From: [Pantoea] beijingensis
Lineage (GTDB): Bacteria; Pseudomonadota; Gammaproteobacteria; Enterobacterales; Enterobacteriaceae
DNA length: 64,000 nucleotides
NCBI RefSeq assembly: GCF_022647505.1
Contig: NZ_CP071409.1
Coordinates: 1,550,001 to 1,614,000, forward strand
Direction of reading: 5' to 3'
Position numbers and translations under genes: made by a program. This document shows, piece by piece, positions 42,619 through 51,882 of this stretch; positions within the stretch are counted from its first letter, which is position 1; each line of letters starts with the position of its first letter. Under the pieces are notes generated by a model, which searched no databases, was not told where the DNA came from, and saw only the letters and a list, made by a program, of their open reading frames with translations.

Positions 42619-43788
42619 TTGAGAAGCCGTCAGCTTATAGTGGGTAGTTTGTTCCTGAGTTATCTTTCCTTCGGATATGCGGATGAGCAGGCCATGCCGT
42701 TCCCGTTGACGCCGCCAGCGGTAGATGCAGCATCGTGGGTGCTAATGGATGCCACCACCGGACAAATTCTGACGGAAGGGAATGCTGACCAGCGTCGTAA
42801 CCCAGCCAGCCTGACAAAGCTCATGACCGGTTATGTGGTCGATCGGGCGATTGACCAACACCGTATTACGCGCGATGACGTTGTCACCGTTGGTAACGAT
42901 GCCTGGGGGGCCGGTAATCCGGTATTTAAGGGCTCTTCGCTGATGTTCCTGAAGCCCGGGGAGAAGGTGACCGTGCGCGATCTCAGCCGTGGCGTCATTA
43001 TTGATTCCGGTAACGATGCCTGCGTCGCCCTGGCTGATTATGTTGCCGGTAGTCAGGCCAGTTTCGTCACCATGATGAATGAATATGTGGAAAAACTGGG
43101 GCTGAAAAACACCCATTTTGAAACGGTTCACGGACTTGATGCCCCTGGTCAGTTCACCACCGCCCGCGATTTAGCAACGTTATCGCAGGCAATTATTAAA
43201 GGTGAACCTGATTTTTATCAGATGTACAGCGAGAAATCACTGACCTGGAACGGAATCACTCAACAGAACCGTAACGGCCTGTTATGGGATAAAACGTTAC
43301 ATGTTGATGGCCTGAAGACCGGGCATACGGAAAGCGCCGGTTTTAATATTATCGCCTCCAGTACCGAGGGGCAGCGCCGTCTTATTGCTGTCATCATGGG
43401 AGGGAAAAGCCCGAAAGGGCGTGAAGAGCAGGCGCGTAAGTTGTTGACCTGGGGGCAGAACACCTTTGATACCGTTCAACTGTTCCATGCAGGAAAAGCC
43501 ATCGGTCATGAAACGGTATGGTATGGCAATACGCACCAGATTGATGTGGGAACCAATCAGGATATTTATTTAGCGCTGCCGCGTGAAAGCGTGAAAAATA
43601 TCAAAGCCAAATATGTGATTGACCATAAAGATCTGGAAGCACCGTTAAAGGCAAATGAGCAGATCGGTACTATCCAGGTGATGGACAACGATAAGCAACT
43701 GGCGAGTTATCCTCTGCTGGCATTGCAACCGGTTGAACGGGGTGGAATGGTGTCCCGTCTGATGGATTATCTGAAACTCAAACTCTAA
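42619..43788 (+). CDS. dacD: DacD, D-alanyl-D-alanine carboxypeptidase (PBP6b)
   Basis: With the TTG at 42619 (TGAGG 8 nt upstream) the product has 389 aa, against 388 in E. coli. A signal peptide of about 21 residues ends at GYA. The catalytic set is complete: Ser64-x2-Lys67 (PASLTKLM), the SGN motif in DSGNDACV and KTG in DGLKTGHT. A C-terminal beta domain and an amphipathic tail (SRLMDYLKLKL) anchor it to the inner membrane. It trims the terminal D-Ala from peptidoglycan stem peptides. Confidence 0.92.
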   Translation: MRSRQLIVGSLFLSYLSFGYADEQAMPFPLTPPAVDAASWVLMDATTGQILTEGNADQRRNPASLTKLMTGYVVDRAIDQHRITRDDVVTVGNDAWGAGNPVFKGSSLMFLKPGEKVTVRDLSRGVIIDSGNDACVALADYVAGSQASFVTMMNEYVEKLGLKNTHFETVHGLDAPGQFTTARDLATLSQAIIKGEPDFYQMYSEKSLTWNGITQQNRNGLLWDKTLHVDGLKTGHTESAGFNIIASSTEGQRRLIAVIMGGKSPKGREEQARKLLTWGQNTFDTVQLFHAGKAIGHETVWYGNTHQIDVGTNQDIYLALPRESVKNIKAKYVIDHKDLEAPLKANEQIGTIQVMDNDKQLASYPLLALQPVERGGMVSRLMDYLKLKL

Positions 43789-43820
43789 TTACACGTCATC
43801 CTTTCAGTCGTTTCTTTGGC

Positions 43821-43849
43821 GGTGACGCCGGTTTCCCGTCACCATTTTG
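43821..43849 (+). terminator. Probable terminator after dacD
   Basis: GGTGACG pairs with CGTCACC around a 9-nt loop and is followed by ATTTTGT. A second hairpin without a T run (CCCGGCG/CGCCGGG, 43859-43880) follows. Confidence 0.7.
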
Positions 43850-43900
43850 TCCTGGTTTCCCGGCGCAGCATGACGCCGGGAATCAACGCCTCGATCGTGT

Positions 43901-44611
43901 TCAGGCCTGAATAGCACCGCCACCGTCGACCAGAAGAGTTGCTCCAGAGGTAAATTGACTGCCGGCGAGGAATAATACTGCGCGGGCAATGTCTTCCGGC
44001 TGACCGAGCGTTTTCGCCGGTAAGGCCTTACGCGTAGCGGTAAAAATTTGCTCACGCGTGTCGCTGGGCATACCATCCCAGAGCGGAGTTTCAATAATGC
44101 CTGGTGAAACGCTATTAACCCGCACAGGGGATAATTCCAGTGCGAGTCCCCGACCTAATGATTCCAGTGCAGCGTTTATCGCGCCCTGTAACACAGCCGT
44201 TCCCGGACGAACGCTGAGAAAACCGGAAACAAACGTCAAGGATCCGCGTTCACTGATTTTTGCGGCGCGCGCCAGTCGATAAGCCCCCCAAAATTTACTC
44301 TCCATAGCGCTGTACGCATCGCTAAGCGATAGCTCTTTCACCAGCCCGAATGGGGTTTGTGCCGCCGAAATAGCGATATGATCCCAGGGATGATGTTGAG
44401 CGAAAAACGCTTCAATTGCCGCATTATCAGCCGTATCGAGTACCACAGAGTTCACTTGCCCAATACGCTGGGCGGCGGCCTTGAGTTTATCTTCGCTGCG
44501 TGAAGCGATAGTGACTTTTGCGCCTTGCCGTACAAAAGCCTGGGCAATGGCTTCGCCAATTCCGGAGCTTCCACCTACTACCAATACGCGATTATCTGTA
44601 AATTCACTCAT
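43901..44611 (-). CDS. Short-chain dehydrogenase/reductase-fold protein lacking the Tyr-x3-Lys pair
   Basis: The 236-aa protein has the cofactor loop GGSSGIGEA (13-21), Ser129 in FVSGF and the C-terminal LLVDGGGAIQ of classical SDRs. But thirteen residues after Ser129, where catalytic Tyr belongs, it has Gln142, and Asn146 replaces Lys (VLQGAINAALE). The rest is intact, so this is a divergent subfamily rather than decay. Whether it is an enzyme is open. The divergent LysR gene 103 nt away probably controls it. Confidence 0.85.
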   Translation of the reverse strand: MSEFTDNRVLVVGGSSGIGEAIAQAFVRQGAKVTIASRSEDKLKAAAQRIGQVNSVVLDTADNAAIEAFFAQHHPWDHIAISAAQTPFGLVKELSLSDAYSAMESKFWGAYRLARAAKISERGSLTFVSGFLSVRPGTAVLQGAINAALESLGRGLALELSPVRVNSVSPGIIETPLWDGMPSDTREQIFTATRKALPAKTLGQPEDIARAVLFLAGSQFTSGATLLVDGGGAIQA

Positions 44612-44714
44612 TTATTGTCTCCCTCATTACACTTTTTTCAGCATAATTCAGCGGGGCCATCAACAGAATATGCGATAATGGAAAGGGATTATGTCTTAAA
44701 GGTTGAGAATTGCG

Positions 44715-45626
44715 ATGCTGAAAGATGTGCGTGATATTTCACTTTTCAGTGCGATAGCCGGTGCCGATTCTTTATCCGCCGCGGCGCGCCAGCTTGGATT
44801 ATCGCTTGCGGTGGTCAGCAAACGATTAAATCAGATGGAGCAGCAACTGGGCGTGCGGCTTTTCCACCGTACAACGCGACATATTTCTCTGACGGATGAG
44901 GGGCAGATATTTGCTATACATGCCGCGCGATTGCTGGATGAGTTCGATGCGGTTGAAAATGCATTGTCATCGCGCAAGGGTAATGTCAGCGGGACGCTGC
45001 GTATCACCGCCACCCACAGTTTGGGCCGACGCTGGCTGATGCCGATAGTCAGCGACTTTATGCAGCAGCATGAGAGCCTGAAGTTGCAATTCAATTTTAG
45101 CGATGAGGTTATCGACCTCGCGGAGAGTGGATTTGATCTGGCGATTCGTTTTGGTGCCCTGAACGATTCACGATTGGTTGCGCGTGAACTGGCACCAAAC
45201 CGACGCGTGCTCTGCGCTTCACCGGCCTACGCCGAACGTTGTGGCTTACCGCAATCCTTTCATGAGCTGGCCGTACATACCTGTATTGGTATTGGTGAGT
45301 CAGCCGTCGTGGAGTGGTTTTTTGGCGCGGGGGAAGAACAGCAAAGCATAATGGTTAATCCACGCTATCGGGTCAATAACGGCGAAGCCGCGCATGAATT
45401 GGCGTTGCGTGGTGCGGGGATCACTCTCAAATCGCTGTGGGATGTCGCCGACGATCTCCGCAGCCATAAACTTATCGAAGTCCTGCCGCACCAGCCCCTC
45501 TCTGCTGCGCCGCTCCATGCTATATGGCTGAATGGCCGCCATCAACCGCTGAGGGTGCGACTGTTTGTCGCGCAGCTAAAAACGGCCTTACAGTCGGCGT
45601 GGCATAACCGTGTTCTGAGCCAATAA
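44715..45626 (+). CDS. LysR-type transcriptional regulator
   Basis: The 303-aa protein has the N-terminal helix-turn-helix (SLSAAARQLGLSLAVVSKRL) and a substrate-binding domain that starts around residue 92 with GTLRITATHSLGRRWLMP. The end of that domain, VRLFVAQLKTAL, is complete. It belongs to the DsdC/AaeR-like branch in general form. I start at the ATG at 44715; a TTG four codons upstream is also in frame. It is divergent from the SDR gene and is its likely regulator. Confidence 0.9.
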   Translation: MLKDVRDISLFSAIAGADSLSAAARQLGLSLAVVSKRLNQMEQQLGVRLFHRTTRHISLTDEGQIFAIHAARLLDEFDAVENALSSRKGNVSGTLRITATHSLGRRWLMPIVSDFMQQHESLKLQFNFSDEVIDLAESGFDLAIRFGALNDSRLVARELAPNRRVLCASPAYAERCGLPQSFHELAVHTCIGIGESAVVEWFFGAGEEQQSIMVNPRYRVNNGEAAHELALRGAGITLKSLWDVADDLRSHKLIEVLPHQPLSAAPLHAIWLNGRHQPLRVRLFVAQLKTALQSAWHNRVLSQ

Positions 45627-45761
45627 GCGTTTTCCATTCTGTTTGCATTTGTTGTTCCGGATCACAAGGAATAATGCTGATATGCATGACAAACCTTAAG
45701 GCTTAGCTTTTGTATGGGTTATGATAATGTGCAGAATCTTCATAAACTCAGGGGAAGATGA

Positions 45762-46820
45762 TTGCGTCCTGATAAGCCACTCTCAGCCATTGAATTTGCA
45801 TGTTATCGCCATTACCGCGTTTTTCACGGTATACGTATTGCGCTGGCGTTTGTACTGACTTTTTTGCTGGTGCGTTTACTGGAAATTCCGGAGGGTACCT
45901 GGCCATTGATTACGCTGGTGGTCGTCATGGGGCCAATCTCTTCATGGGGGAATGTATTGCCACGTGCGATACAGCGTATCGGCGGAACGTTATGCGGCTC
46001 GGTATCCGGTTTAATTGCATTAAAGCTGGAGCTGATGTCGTTACCCGTGATGCTGGTATGGTGCGCGCTTGTGATGTTTATCTGCGGTTATCTTACGCTA
46101 GGAAAGCATCCCTATATGGCTTTACTGATCGGCATTACGCTGGCGGTAGTCTGCGGGGCGCCAGCAGGGGATATGAACACGGCGCTCTGGCGTGGTGGGG
46201 ACGTGATTCTGGGATCGCTATTAGCCCTGTTATTTAGCAGTATTTATCCGCAAAAAGCCTATACGCAATGGCGCATCCAGCTGTCAGATTCGCTCTCATC
46301 AATGGCAAAAATTTATCATGCGGGTTTGTCGCCTAACCTGGTTGAACAACCGCGATTGGCCAGGCCGCTACAGCGATTACTGACCGATGTGGTAAAGATG
46401 CGTACGTTGCTGGAACCCGCCAGCAAAGAGACGCGTATCCCCAAATCGGTGCTGGAAGCCATTCAAACTATCAACCGCAATATGCTGTGCACGCTGGAAC
46501 TGCAAATTAATGCCTGGTGGTCTTCACGGGAAAGCCACCTCATTATGCTTAACGCAGTGACCATTCGACGTGCGCAGCAGATGACGGAAAATACCTTTAC
46601 CGCGCTGTCTGTACTGTTACTGACCGGCGATAGCGCAAAAATAGCGGCGAACAGCGCGGAGCTGGAAGATATCGTACGCGAGCTGTGGCTACTGCTGGGC
46701 GAGTCAAAACGCGAGGCGGCAATAGAGACCCCGATTCATGGTTATGTTTGGCTCAGCCTCGAGTTGGCGCGACAGCTTGAAAGGCTCTCAGAATTAATTA
46801 GATTGGCGATGCGTAAATAA
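45762..46820 (+). CDS. yeeA: YeeA-like FUSC/aromatic acid exporter-type membrane protein
   Basis: The 352-aa protein has five to six spans in its first half (LTFLLVRLLEIPEGTWPLITLVVVMGPIS and onward) and a soluble helical second half. It aligns with E. coli YeeA along its length, including KETRIPKSVLEAIQTINRN. The start is TTG at 45762 behind AGGGGA, giving MRPDKPLS as in E. coli. Transport of toxic organic acids is inferred from the family only. Confidence 0.9.
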   Translation: MRPDKPLSAIEFACYRHYRVFHGIRIALAFVLTFLLVRLLEIPEGTWPLITLVVVMGPISSWGNVLPRAIQRIGGTLCGSVSGLIALKLELMSLPVMLVWCALVMFICGYLTLGKHPYMALLIGITLAVVCGAPAGDMNTALWRGGDVILGSLLALLFSSIYPQKAYTQWRIQLSDSLSSMAKIYHAGLSPNLVEQPRLARPLQRLLTDVVKMRTLLEPASKETRIPKSVLEAIQTINRNMLCTLELQINAWWSSRESHLIMLNAVTIRRAQQMTENTFTALSVLLLTGDSAKIAANSAELEDIVRELWLLLGESKREAAIETPIHGYVWLSLELARQLERLSELIRLAMRK

Positions 46821-46980
46821 TCGCTGAAGCAACAACTTACTGCGCCGCCAACGCGTTTCGCGTTAAGATAAGCGCCTGTCTGAATTTGAATGTGAAAATT
46901 GCCATCGGCAGGGGCGAACCGCTAAGCTGAAGGCTACGACAATTACGCCTGTATTTGCAGGCCCAATGAAAGGTGTCATC

Positions 46981-47301
46981 ATGGAAAACGCAAAGCAATC
47001 ATTTCAGGACGTGCTGGAGTTCGTACGTATGTTCCGTCGTAAAAACAAACTGCAGCGCGAAATTCACGACAACGAGAAAAAAATTCGTGATAACCAGAAG
47101 CGTGTGTTGTTGCTTGATAACCTCGGCGAGTACATCAAGCCTGGCATGAGCATTGAAGCTATTCAGGAAATCATTGCCGCCATGCGTAGCGACTATGAAG
47201 ATCGCGTTGATGACTACATTATCAAAAACGCCGATCTGTCAAAAGAACGTCGCGATTTGTCGAAGAAAATTAAAGCGATGGGCGAACCAAAAGCTGAATA
47301 A
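46981..47301 (+). CDS. tmaR: TmaR (YeeX), PTS system regulator
   Basis: The 106-aa protein is helical and charged, with the blocks [21 protein letters not shown] and [22 protein letters not shown]. It is nearly identical in pattern to E. coli YeeX. TmaR binds and holds PTS Enzyme I at the cell pole. AAAGGTG precedes the ATG at 46981; the frame is open 5 codons further up. Confidence 0.95.
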   Translation: MENAKQSFQDVLEFVRMFRRKNKLQREIHDNEKKIRDNQKRVLLLDNLGEYIKPGMSIEAIQEIIAAMRSDYEDRVDDYIIKNADLSKERRDLSKKIKAMGEPKAE

Positions 47302-47482
47302 CGTGGTGTGGTTGGAGTGAGTACATCACCGCCATCACCGCCATCTTAAGGAACCGTGCTGTCGCGCATCCTTGCGCTTCGGGCGCGGTTCTTCAACGAT
47401 GTCAATTCTACGTGCAACTGTATTGCCCGAAGCCCCCGTCTCTAATACTTTCGTACCGCGCCAGCCCAATACGTTAAGCTTT

Positions 47483-50125
47483 TCATCTGTTGTATGCGCT
47501 GTTCAGGCCCGTTTGCAGACTATCTGCCAGAAAGGCGGTGATTTTATCTTCAATCCGACTGTCGATGGTTCTTAACCGCAGTATCCGGATCCCACACGTT
47601 GCCAGAATGGCGTCTTTAAGTGCATCACGCTCGCGCTGTACCTCCGTGTCATGTGAAGCCCCATCGACCTCAATCACCGCGACAGGCTGTTTGCCCACGC
47701 GGTAGTAAAATACAAAATCACAGCTTGAGCCCTGAAGCATAAATTCGCGCTGACGCTCGCTGAAGCGGTGGTTACGTTGGATCATTAACTGACGAAGAAG
47801 AACCTGTTTGTGAACAGTGAGGGCGTGAAACGGCGTTTGTTTAAGGGCAGCATCCAGACGAGCACCTAACTTTTCTAAAGAGCGATCGTACTCCTCGTAC
47901 AGTAAATCAAATGCGCTTACTACCGGGCTATAGTGCTGGCGATCTTCATCGGCATAATAGGTCATATAGCGTATTAGCGCGGCAATGTATTGATTATTTG
48001 CGGTAAAGACGTTGTCGCCTGTGACCAGCGTAAAGTGTTTTTGCGCGCGCGAAACGGCCACATTAATGAGTTGGGGATCGTCAACAAAGGTGATCGCCGG
48101 GTGCCGGGCTTTTTTATCCAGCACGGTGGAAAAGACGATCTCTTCACATTCACGGCCCTGAAATTTATGCACCGTCGCACTGACAAAATCGGCGGAAAGG
48201 TGATGCTGGGCTACGTTCACCTGAGCATTGTAAGGCGCAATAAAACCGCGACTATTTACCGCATCCCACGTTAGCACCTCCAGCGACTCAAGTTCACGCA
48301 GGTTGCTGTTATTTCGCGCATGATTACCTTTGGCCGTTACCACCAAAGAGAGTGCAGGCTCACCATTATCTCGCGTCATGGCAATCAATTGATTGCCATA
48401 AAACTGCTTATTACAGAACTGAATAATTTTGGGATGGCAGCGATAATGCTCTTTTAGTAGCGTCAGCGGCAGCGCATCACCATACAGTGCGAGTAATGAA
48501 TCCAGCAGGCTGTGGCTGACGCAATCATAATGCGGTGCCGGGGCCGTAATGGCGATATTTTCGGGTACGTGGGGAAGCTGTTTACGATCGCCCACCACAA
48601 TGATGTTTCGGGCACAGGCCAGCGCTAAAATGCCTGGAATAATATCTTGCTGTGAGGCTTCATCAATAATGACATAATCCAGCAGCGTGCCGGGAGCCAG
48701 GGAATTAATAATGGAATGTGTGCTGCTGCCGATCACCGGATAGCGCCGTAAAAAGCCGGCAAAATCTTTCTGATAATTGCTGTCGCTTAGAGACCCCTCG
48801 GCTTTGATGTGTTGATAAAGGTGCTCACGAAGCAATGCCATTGAATTCTGTGCCAGTTCTTGTTGCAAGGCCGTGACGTCATTATCGTGTAGTATCCTTT
48901 CTCTTTCCGCCAGCGCTTCCCGCGTGTGTTGCATGCGGGTGGTATAATAATGGCGTTGCAAGGCGAAGAACATGGCCTGACGTTTTTCTGGCGTGGAGAC
49001 GGGCTCCGTTTTGACAATACCAAACCTGAACAACAACCCGAGCCGATCGCGCCAGCTTATCCGGCCCGTCTTCATTGTCTGGAGAAAAGCCATCAGGTCA
49101 GTAATCTTATGCAGTGTCAGTCCGTAACGTTCGATCTGAGGCGATGGCAAGATATCGTGGGACTGCAGCCACTGATTAAGATACTTCTGCTCAATACGCA
49201 GTTCATCGATTTCTGCGCGCAGACGAGCCACGTCATTTTGTGCACCGAGATACTTTTTTAGTCCCGTAACCTGATTCGTGATGGTCTGTATATCGGGAGC
49301 GTGAGCAGGGGCATCCTGCGGCAGCCCAGGTTGGGTGGAAAAGAATGCAGCCCGGTTATCGGCGTTTCCCAGGCGAGCGACCACAAAATCCAGCTTTACC
49401 TTCGCCAACTTATCGTAAACATTATCTACCGCAGTATTGTTGTTAGAGACCACGGCGACGCTGCAATTCTGCAACAGAATATTGGCCAGAATGTTAAGGA
49501 TAGTTTGGGTTTTCCCTGTTCCCGGAGGCCCTTCTATAACGGATATTTGGGCGCTAAAGGCTTGTTCGACCGCCTTCATTTGGCTTTCATTCAGACCAAA
49601 TGGGTAAATAAAATGCGCAGGCATTGTCCGGGAAGCGTTGCCTGCAGCGCAGTAGGCGTCTAAGGCTGAACCAGGATGTGCGACTATTTTGTCTATCTGC
49701 GTCACGATATTCTTCGCGACAGGATGCTTATCCTGGCTGGCGTGCAGTAAACGTTGTTGAGCAACATCACGGAAATAAGCGAAGAGATTGCTATTTTTGA
49801 GCGATGTTGCTGGCATAATCCGAATATCCTGGGCTTTCATCACATAACAACGCTCAGTGTTCGGGTAGAAAATCAGGGCGTATTTATCACCGACAATCTC
49901 AGCACGCTCGATAATCTGAGCATTGGGCTGCCCTCTCTTAAACAGCAACGTGCCCGTGGCGTGAGTCGTCGGTTCAACGCGGCAGGCCGTGAATGGCCGG
50001 GTGAAGGATTTGCCCGATGGAAAGTGACACGTCAGTTGCAGGCATTGCTTGCCGGTATGGTAATGCAGGGTCCAGTCATCAAGTTGTGTGGTTTTGTTTT
50101 CCCCATCAACGTAAACGGTGACCAT
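47483..50125 (-). CDS. SF1 (UPF1-type) helicase fused to a C-terminal DUF2726/Vsr-like nuclease domain
   Basis: I start at the ATG at 50125, which has GGAG 8 nt upstream, giving 880 aa; the frame is open to 50335 with another ATG at 50230. Residues 199-206 are the Walker A GPPGTGKT, preceded by LNESQMKAVEQAF (Q motif). VIIDEASQQD is Walker B, VVGDRKQLPHV and LKEHYRCHP follow, and INVAVSRAQKHF is motif VI. The last ~80 residues, with CDFVFYYR, AVIEVDGASHD and RDALKDAIL, look like a PD-(D/E)XK-type nuclease. It resembles helicase-nuclease fusions with antiviral roles, but the function here is unknown. Confidence 0.85.
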   Translation of the reverse strand: MVTVYVDGENKTTQLDDWTLHYHTGKQCLQLTCHFPSGKSFTRPFTACRVEPTTHATGTLLFKRGQPNAQIIERAEIVGDKYALIFYPNTERCYVMKAQDIRIMPATSLKNSNLFAYFRDVAQQRLLHASQDKHPVAKNIVTQIDKIVAHPGSALDAYCAAGNASRTMPAHFIYPFGLNESQMKAVEQAFSAQISVIEGPPGTGKTQTILNILANILLQNCSVAVVSNNNTAVDNVYDKLAKVKLDFVVARLGNADNRAAFFSTQPGLPQDAPAHAPDIQTITNQVTGLKKYLGAQNDVARLRAEIDELRIEQKYLNQWLQSHDILPSPQIERYGLTLHKITDLMAFLQTMKTGRISWRDRLGLLFRFGIVKTEPVSTPEKRQAMFFALQRHYYTTRMQHTREALAERERILHDNDVTALQQELAQNSMALLREHLYQHIKAEGSLSDSNYQKDFAGFLRRYPVIGSSTHSIINSLAPGTLLDYVIIDEASQQDIIPGILALACARNIIVVGDRKQLPHVPENIAITAPAPHYDCVSHSLLDSLLALYGDALPLTLLKEHYRCHPKIIQFCNKQFYGNQLIAMTRDNGEPALSLVVTAKGNHARNNSNLRELESLEVLTWDAVNSRGFIAPYNAQVNVAQHHLSADFVSATVHKFQGRECEEIVFSTVLDKKARHPAITFVDDPQLINVAVSRAQKHFTLVTGDNVFTANNQYIAALIRYMTYYADEDRQHYSPVVSAFDLLYEEYDRSLEKLGARLDAALKQTPFHALTVHKQVLLRQLMIQRNHRFSERQREFMLQGSSCDFVFYYRVGKQPVAVIEVDGASHDTEVQRERDALKDAILATCGIRILRLRTIDSRIEDKITAFLADSLQTGLNSAYNR

Positions 50126-50366
50126 TCTCTCTTCTCCATGAGCATTGCTAATGTATTTGCTCACTATACCCGGCGACGTGGGCAGTATGAAGTGACCATT
50201 GAATGATAAAGAGAAAGCACCTCGTGCCATGCTGAGGTTTTCGCCATTTCTGCGAAGACAGTGTGGTCCGTTTAGTTTTGTATATCCGGTTATATCTCCC
50301 GTCTGGTGGCGACGTATGTTTCCAGCCAGGCTCACAGTTCGGTCTGAAGATAAAAAGGGCGTGGAT

Positions 50367-51230
50367 ATGAGTAAGCAACCTGTAGTGGCAGTATTAGGTC
50401 TGGGGGCAATGGGACATGCGTTTGCCGCTAATCTGTTAAAAAAAGGTTTTCCGGTCCAGGGTTGGAACCGTACCCGTGCGCGTGGCGAGGATTTGCAGGA
50501 TGCGGGTCTGACGCTGACCGATAGCGTGGCGCAAGCGGTAAAAGACGCCGATGTGGTTATTGCGATGCTGACGGACGGTGAGACGACGTCTCAGGTATTG
50601 CGTGAGGCGGAGCCCGCACTGAAGCAGGGTGCGACGCTATGCCAAATGGGGACCATCGGCGTAGAAGCGACCGATGCCCTGATCGCGCAGTTAGCCGAAA
50701 CGCGTCCGGATGTGGTGTTCATTGATGCACCGGTTTCCGGAACGAAAACGCCAGCTGAAAATGCACAGATCCTGGTATTGGCCAGTGGCGACCGATCACG
50801 GGCAGCCGCCGCAGAGCAGGTTTTTGCTGCCATCAGTAAAGGTCAGCAATGGCTCGGTGAGGCGGGTGCCAGCACGCGCATGAAACTGGTGGTAAACAGT
50901 TTCCTGATTGGCATAACGCAGAGTCTGGCTGAGAGCGAAAAACTGGCGGGAGCCTTGGGCTTTAGCGCGGATGAACTGTGGCAAGCTTTAGATGGCGGCC
51001 CGCTTGGGATCCCGTATGCCAGAATGAAGCTCAATATGATTGCCAGCGGGGATTTCACGGCACAAATGCAATTGTCTCTGGCGCTGAAGGATGCCCATCT
51101 GGCGTTGGATGCGGCTGAGGGTGCCCGGCTACCTGCGCTGGAGAATATCACCACGATATGGCAGCAGGCGGTAGATGCAGGCTATGGTGAGCAGGATCTG
51201 GCGTCGGTTTCCCGGTATTTGAAAGACTAA
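50367..51230 (+). CDS. NAD(P)-dependent beta-hydroxyacid-dehydrogenase-type oxidoreductase
   Basis: The 287-aa protein has the Rossmann motif GLGAMG at 11-16, the family segment FIDAPVSGTKTPAEN and the catalytic-Lys region MKLVVNSFLIG. It belongs with 3-hydroxyisobutyrate dehydrogenase, tartronate semialdehyde reductase and related imine reductases; the substrate cannot be told. I start at the ATG at 50367 with AAGGG upstream; the frame is open far upstream but without homology. It is divergent from the helicase gene. Confidence 0.88.
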   Translation: MSKQPVVAVLGLGAMGHAFAANLLKKGFPVQGWNRTRARGEDLQDAGLTLTDSVAQAVKDADVVIAMLTDGETTSQVLREAEPALKQGATLCQMGTIGVEATDALIAQLAETRPDVVFIDAPVSGTKTPAENAQILVLASGDRSRAAAAEQVFAAISKGQQWLGEAGASTRMKLVVNSFLIGITQSLAESEKLAGALGFSADELWQALDGGPLGIPYARMKLNMIASGDFTAQMQLSLALKDAHLALDAAEGARLPALENITTIWQQAVDAGYGEQDLASVSRYLKD

Positions 51231-51252
51231 AATATTTAGCCTCCCTATATGG

Positions 51253-51294
51253 AAATTGCGTCGGAACAACATACCGTTACCGACGCAATTTTCG
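51253..51294 (+). terminator. Probable terminator after the oxidoreductase gene
   Basis: A 12-bp stem AAATTGCGTCGG/CCGACGCAATTT with a 15-nt loop is followed by TTC. It lies 22 nt after the stop. Confidence 0.7.
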
Positions 51295-51882
51295 GATCTA
51301 TTCCACCGTCTTCGATCGCTGAGCCCTATGCATAATAGTGTGGGATGTCCCCGGCCAGGGGGCGATATTACGGTATCCATGTTCTACATCCGCAGCAAAG
51401 CGCCGCGCTGCCAGCCGCCGTCCACGAATATCGACAGTCTCCTATCCAGCAAAAACACATTCTCGCTCGCGCCATTTCCATGCGCACAAGAGCGGTATCC
51501 GCATCCATCTTGCACCTTTTCAGCGTCTTGCCAGACCAATGCCTCATTGATCCTTTGGACGAATAATCGGGTTTGCGTCGCTAAAAGACTGCGGTGTCTG
51601 CACTCGGCCAAGGCCGAAAGTGAGGGCTCGCTGTGGAGAAGGCCGATGCTGAAAGCGATGGTTAGCAGGAAGGGCGGCGGACGGCCTTATAAAATTGCCA
51701 CGGGCAATGGCATCAATGGGACGACCAGAGACGAAAGTCAGTCCTGTTTAAACAGGGGATAATTTTGCTGGACGGAAAAATCTGCGGTTACGGCGCAGAC
51801 GCTTTTTATTGTCCGTTATCGCGTACCAAAGCAGTGTATCATTGGGCTGCAGTCATTGCCCACCCTTGAACGAGTTTCTGCT
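51295..51882. other. Non-coding or decayed stretch before the transporter gene
   Basis: About 590 bases without an intact gene. On the minus strand the short frame ending at 51384 reads RLSIFVDGGWQRGALL, which resembles the C-terminal end of an SDR; nothing upstream of it continues as an SDR, so this may be a remnant. Confidence 0.4.

Noticed and set aside
49301..49663. 120-codon plus-strand frame in the helicase gene
   Set aside because: Antisense to the helicase motif region, with no features of its own.
51256..51762. 168-codon plus-strand frame between the oxidoreductase and the transporter
   Set aside because: It begins inside the terminator hairpin, has no ribosome site and shows no domain-like pattern.
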